Assembly (NCBI GenBank): GCA_013398955.1
Contig: VWPU01004989.1
Span: 186,001 to 250,000, forward strand
Source of the DNA: Callaeas wilsoni
Lineage: Eukaryota > Chordata > Aves > Passeriformes > Callaeidae
Length of the DNA: 64,000 bases
Direction: 5' to 3'
The position numbers and the translations under genes are program-made. The notes beneath the pieces are model-generated. The model was not told where the DNA came from, did no database searches, and saw only the letters and a list, made by a program, of their open reading frames with translations. Shown piece by piece: positions 60,710 to 64,000 of the stretch. The first letter of the stretch is position 1. Each line of letters opens with the position of its first letter.

Positions 60710-63700
60710 ACCATCCAAAAGCCAAAAGTTAAGCCCAAGCTCTTTTATACACCCCAGTAATCAATGGGAGAGAGAGAGAGAGCACATCCATATGGTATCT
60801 ATTCCTGTTATATTAAGGCATGTTACACCTCCCAATAAGATATCCTTTGTTTTGTCAGAAGGACCATCTACCTGTTTTGACAGCAAATCAAGAGTAATAT
60901 CTGGCTGAACATGTACTCATCAGGTTAGCCTGACTCTCTGCATCTAGACAATGAGGCTGTTGGAACTGGTCAGTCACTTTAGCCTTTTAATAAATAAAGG
61001 ATGTACGCTGCAAAAGAATATTCTTCTCCTTTATTCACGGAATGGGCACTGTCTGTCTGTCTTTGTTAGCAATGGGATTCACATTATAGTGGGAGTTTGT
61101 ATTTAACACAAGTAAAGTTAACTGGAAAATTTCCACCTGAGGCATTTTGCCAACTAAAAATGAAAATACATTGTTCTTTTGGTTAAATGATGGAATCAAT
61201 AGAGAAATTATCTGCTGTAACAGTAAAAAGAAAGTCAATTATTAATGTGCAAATATGATACTCTACAGCAAAATTTGAAAATTAAAAATGCAACAATGCA
61301 ACAGAAATGATGGCAGCTTAAAGGCTGGTAATTTTTTCTTCTTTATAAGATAAAAAATTACTAAAATATTGATGATAATTTATTAGAGGAGCCTGCTATG
61401 GTTAACTAAAAAAAAAAAATGCTACTCTACAAACATTCTCTCTGTGCAATTTATTTGGCCTGCGACTTTGCCAGGTTTGACAGGAACAATGTGCATTGAG
61501 TCATTTTACTTGAGATTCACATGAAGACCTAGAAACTTCCCAGCAAAGAGCCAAAAGGATGACATTAGTTTCAAATTCTATTGTGGCTGTTTGGCTTTCC
61601 TTTAGAAGCCCTTCTAAGGCCTTGCTCAGCAAACAAGTCTGGTGAGGTCTGTGAGGACTAAACATGTGCCACATGTTTGAAAACAGTTATTCTTGCTTTG
61701 GTATATTAACACAGTGGTATTACTGAATTCCACAGAACAGGGAGTAAGTAAAATTATTGTTCAGAAATGATCTCTGCCTTGCTTGCTATATTTCTGCAAA
61801 GCTATCTTTCTTATTCAGAATAAATAAGAATTATACAATAGTTGACAGAAGGAAAGGAATAAGGAAAGGAAACTTCAATGAAACCTGAAATGTTACTATC
61901 ATAACAATTCTTTACTTATTTCATCCCAGGCAGATATACAAAAATAGACACTAAAGTGAAAATTTGGATAGTTAGAAATCTTGATAGCTATTGATTTGGA
62001 AGGTGTTTTATTTCACAACATTTTAAAAACACCTCAATTATGATGTGTATGTTTACGATTCAGAGGTAACCACAGCTCAAGGTAGACTGTCTATACTTAG
62101 TAAAGTTCGTTTCAGGGGATCATGAACAATACCAACTATTAAACTATGGATGGAGTAAGTACAATGTCCACGACACTTTCAATGTCTTCCTGAATAAATG
62201 ATTGCCCAAATGTGCTGTGTGAAAGGTACTGTTAGATATCTGTATGTTTTTTAAATAATCTCTTGAAGCACTCTTGCATGTTATCCAGCTAAAATGTCAA
62301 TGTATTTGATGTCAATATATATTGGCTCCAGATCACCCTCTTTTTCTCCCTCTTCACACATGCACCCTTGTCCTTGTTCAATTTTTTGGAAAGCAATAAG
62401 CATCAACACTTCAGATACAGTGAATCAAACCCTGAGAATGCCAGTCTTTCTATATTAGACTAGAAAACTTCTTAACAACTGCTCTAAATCACTGGCCCTG
62501 ATGCAGGGCAGTGCATTTTCACCCTCCAACCCTACTGTTTTTATCATCCTCTGAAAGGAAGTCACAGTGTATCTGAATAATATGCTTAACTTCAATAGTC
62601 TTACTAAACCTTATCATATGGCATGTGAGATGCTAATAAATCTTTACTGAGTAGTGCACTTCCTGTTACACATGTTTACTGTATTACCACAAAATTATAT
62701 GACATTTATGCCATTGACATATTGAGGACACCATATAACGATTTGATAACCATCCAACCATTCATACAGTACTGCCAATAGTCACCGTAAGTTCAAATTT
62801 CTGGAGGGAAAAACATGTAATAATCATATCCACATACAGCTCATGGCTTTACCTGACTACAAGAGTTGAACCTCTTGTATAATACAACTTTCAAGGTTCT
62901 TAACTTGGAAAACCATTCCCATTTCTCAGTGCAACTATGTTTGTCTTTAAGCACATACGCTTATAGTGCACAATGCTTCAAGTGTCTTAACCCTCCTAAA
63001 GATAGGTAAGATAAGGTCCCTACATTTGCAATTCTGTAGTCTGACTGCAGCTGATGTGGCAGTATTTTCCCACTTTTTTTCGCATGCTGGTTTTCTCATG
63101 TTATTCTCATGGCCTTGCACCTGCCAACTCCAATATTGTAACTATGGCATATTGTCATGAGAAGCTACTTCCATTGGCATGAGAAACATCTCCCCTACTC
63201 CCTCCTCTATCCCTTGTTTTGTAACTTTTCATTTATACTGCAGGAATACAGGACTTAGTGAGTAACATTCCAGATAATGGCCATAAATCACTGACAAGCA
63301 TTACCCAACAACATGCAGGCTCAAAACACAGCAAACCAATTTGTCTGTAACACTTGTACCTAATTAAGCATGCTCCCATCAGTGCTAAAAGCATAATAAA
63401 TAGGGAAAAAAACCAGCAAGTGTGTGTCCTGAGGAAAACCGTACAGTGCCAGGGAAAAAGCATGTCTGGAAAAATCATCGTGTTTATCACTTTCTGCTAC
63501 ACCGTTGCACTGGAGAAGATATGTAAGAGAGGACTGTGTTCCTCTGCGGACCCTGCCACTTGATTTACCAGCTAGCCACCAGGGAAAAAGATTTCTCCCT
63601 TCTCTCACATTTTTAATTTTAATTTCCCCTTTTTTTCTCTCATTCATATGGATTGCTTCCTCCCTCCTTCACTCCAAGTAATTCTAAAGTCAATTTGTGC

Positions 63701-64000
63701 CATCATCTGTCAACCTCACAAATAAGATTTTCTGCACATATCTCATCATCCTTTCAACAGCTCTTAAATATTGATTAAACATGAGAATATAAAGATGTCC
63801 CAAACAGGAATAATTAAACACCTATAGATGCTTTCTGAACTTATACTGAAAATCTGATGCAAATCTCATGAGCAACAGGCTTAGTGATCCAAATAACCCC
63901 AAAGGTGGCACCATAGGGACTATGTTACATGAATAAGCCATAAAGGAGGCACATGAAGAGATAATGGTGGATGAGACAAGGGTACAAACTAAGTGCTACG
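60710..64000. other. AT-rich non-coding stretch to the end of the window
   Basis: No gene, RNA or named repeat. A small (GA)n run lies at 60769-60784. The interval 61430-61700 reads like possible conserved non-coding DNA. Overlapping frames on both strands at 63233-63647 show no domains. Confidence 0.55.
60769..60784. repeat. (GA)n microsatellite
   Basis: GGGAGAGAGAGAGAGAG, a short dinucleotide run. Confidence 0.85.

Overview
The window looks like AT-rich nuclear DNA from a passerine bird, in a gene-poor (intergenic or deep intronic) region. The interspersed repeats give the assignment. There are four CR1 LINE fragments, several avian-type endogenous-retrovirus LTRs without coding interiors, and two SINEs with a tRNA-Ile-derived head. 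One SINE still carries a CR1-like 3' tail, as in TguSINE1, a family known from songbirds. I saw no mammalian-type L1 or Alu. Three worn MIR-like pieces fit amniote DNA. No bacterial features, rRNA genes, CRISPR arrays or convincing intact protein-coding genes were found. Nearly all open frames look like chance frames or pieces of broken retroelements.

Layout. 1-5.8 kb is featureless apart from short simple repeats. 5.8-7.0 kb is a broken CR1 ORF2 (endonuclease part). 7.77-8.2 kb is a solo LTR. 10.24-10.97 kb is a nested structure: an older ERVL-type LTR split by a younger 443-bp LTR-like insertion with 9-bp terminal inverted repeats and a 4-bp target duplication. 11-19.6 kb has a pyrimidine tract, a hairpin and possibly conserved non-coding DNA. 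A SINE lies at 19.7 kb. An ERVL-type LTR piece lies at 26.5-26.9 kb and an unclassified GC-richer block with two perfect palindromes at 28.5-29.2 kb. A CR1 3' end follows at 29.7-30.1 kb and a complete-looking solo LTR with 5-bp target duplication at 32.5-33.05 kb. From 39.7 to 46.9 kb is a repeat-rich stretch: MIR relics, a tRNA-Ile SINE, two opposed LTR pieces and a CR1 3' end. From 46.9 to 59.9 kb I recognise no interspersed repeat, but there is a perfect 15-bp-stem hairpin (50.7 kb) and one short protein-like open frame (57.15-57.34 kb). A CR1 fragment with the reverse-transcriptase end fills 59.9-60.7 kb. The rest is plain AT-rich sequence.

I found no set of genes working together and no clear new biological system. 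The best leads are the nested LTR, the perfect hairpin at 50,721-50,755, the beta-strand-like open frame at 57,149-57,337, the palindromic block at 28.5-29.2 kb, and several stretches that read like conserved non-coding elements. Repeat family names rest on remembered consensus features, and boundaries are by eye.
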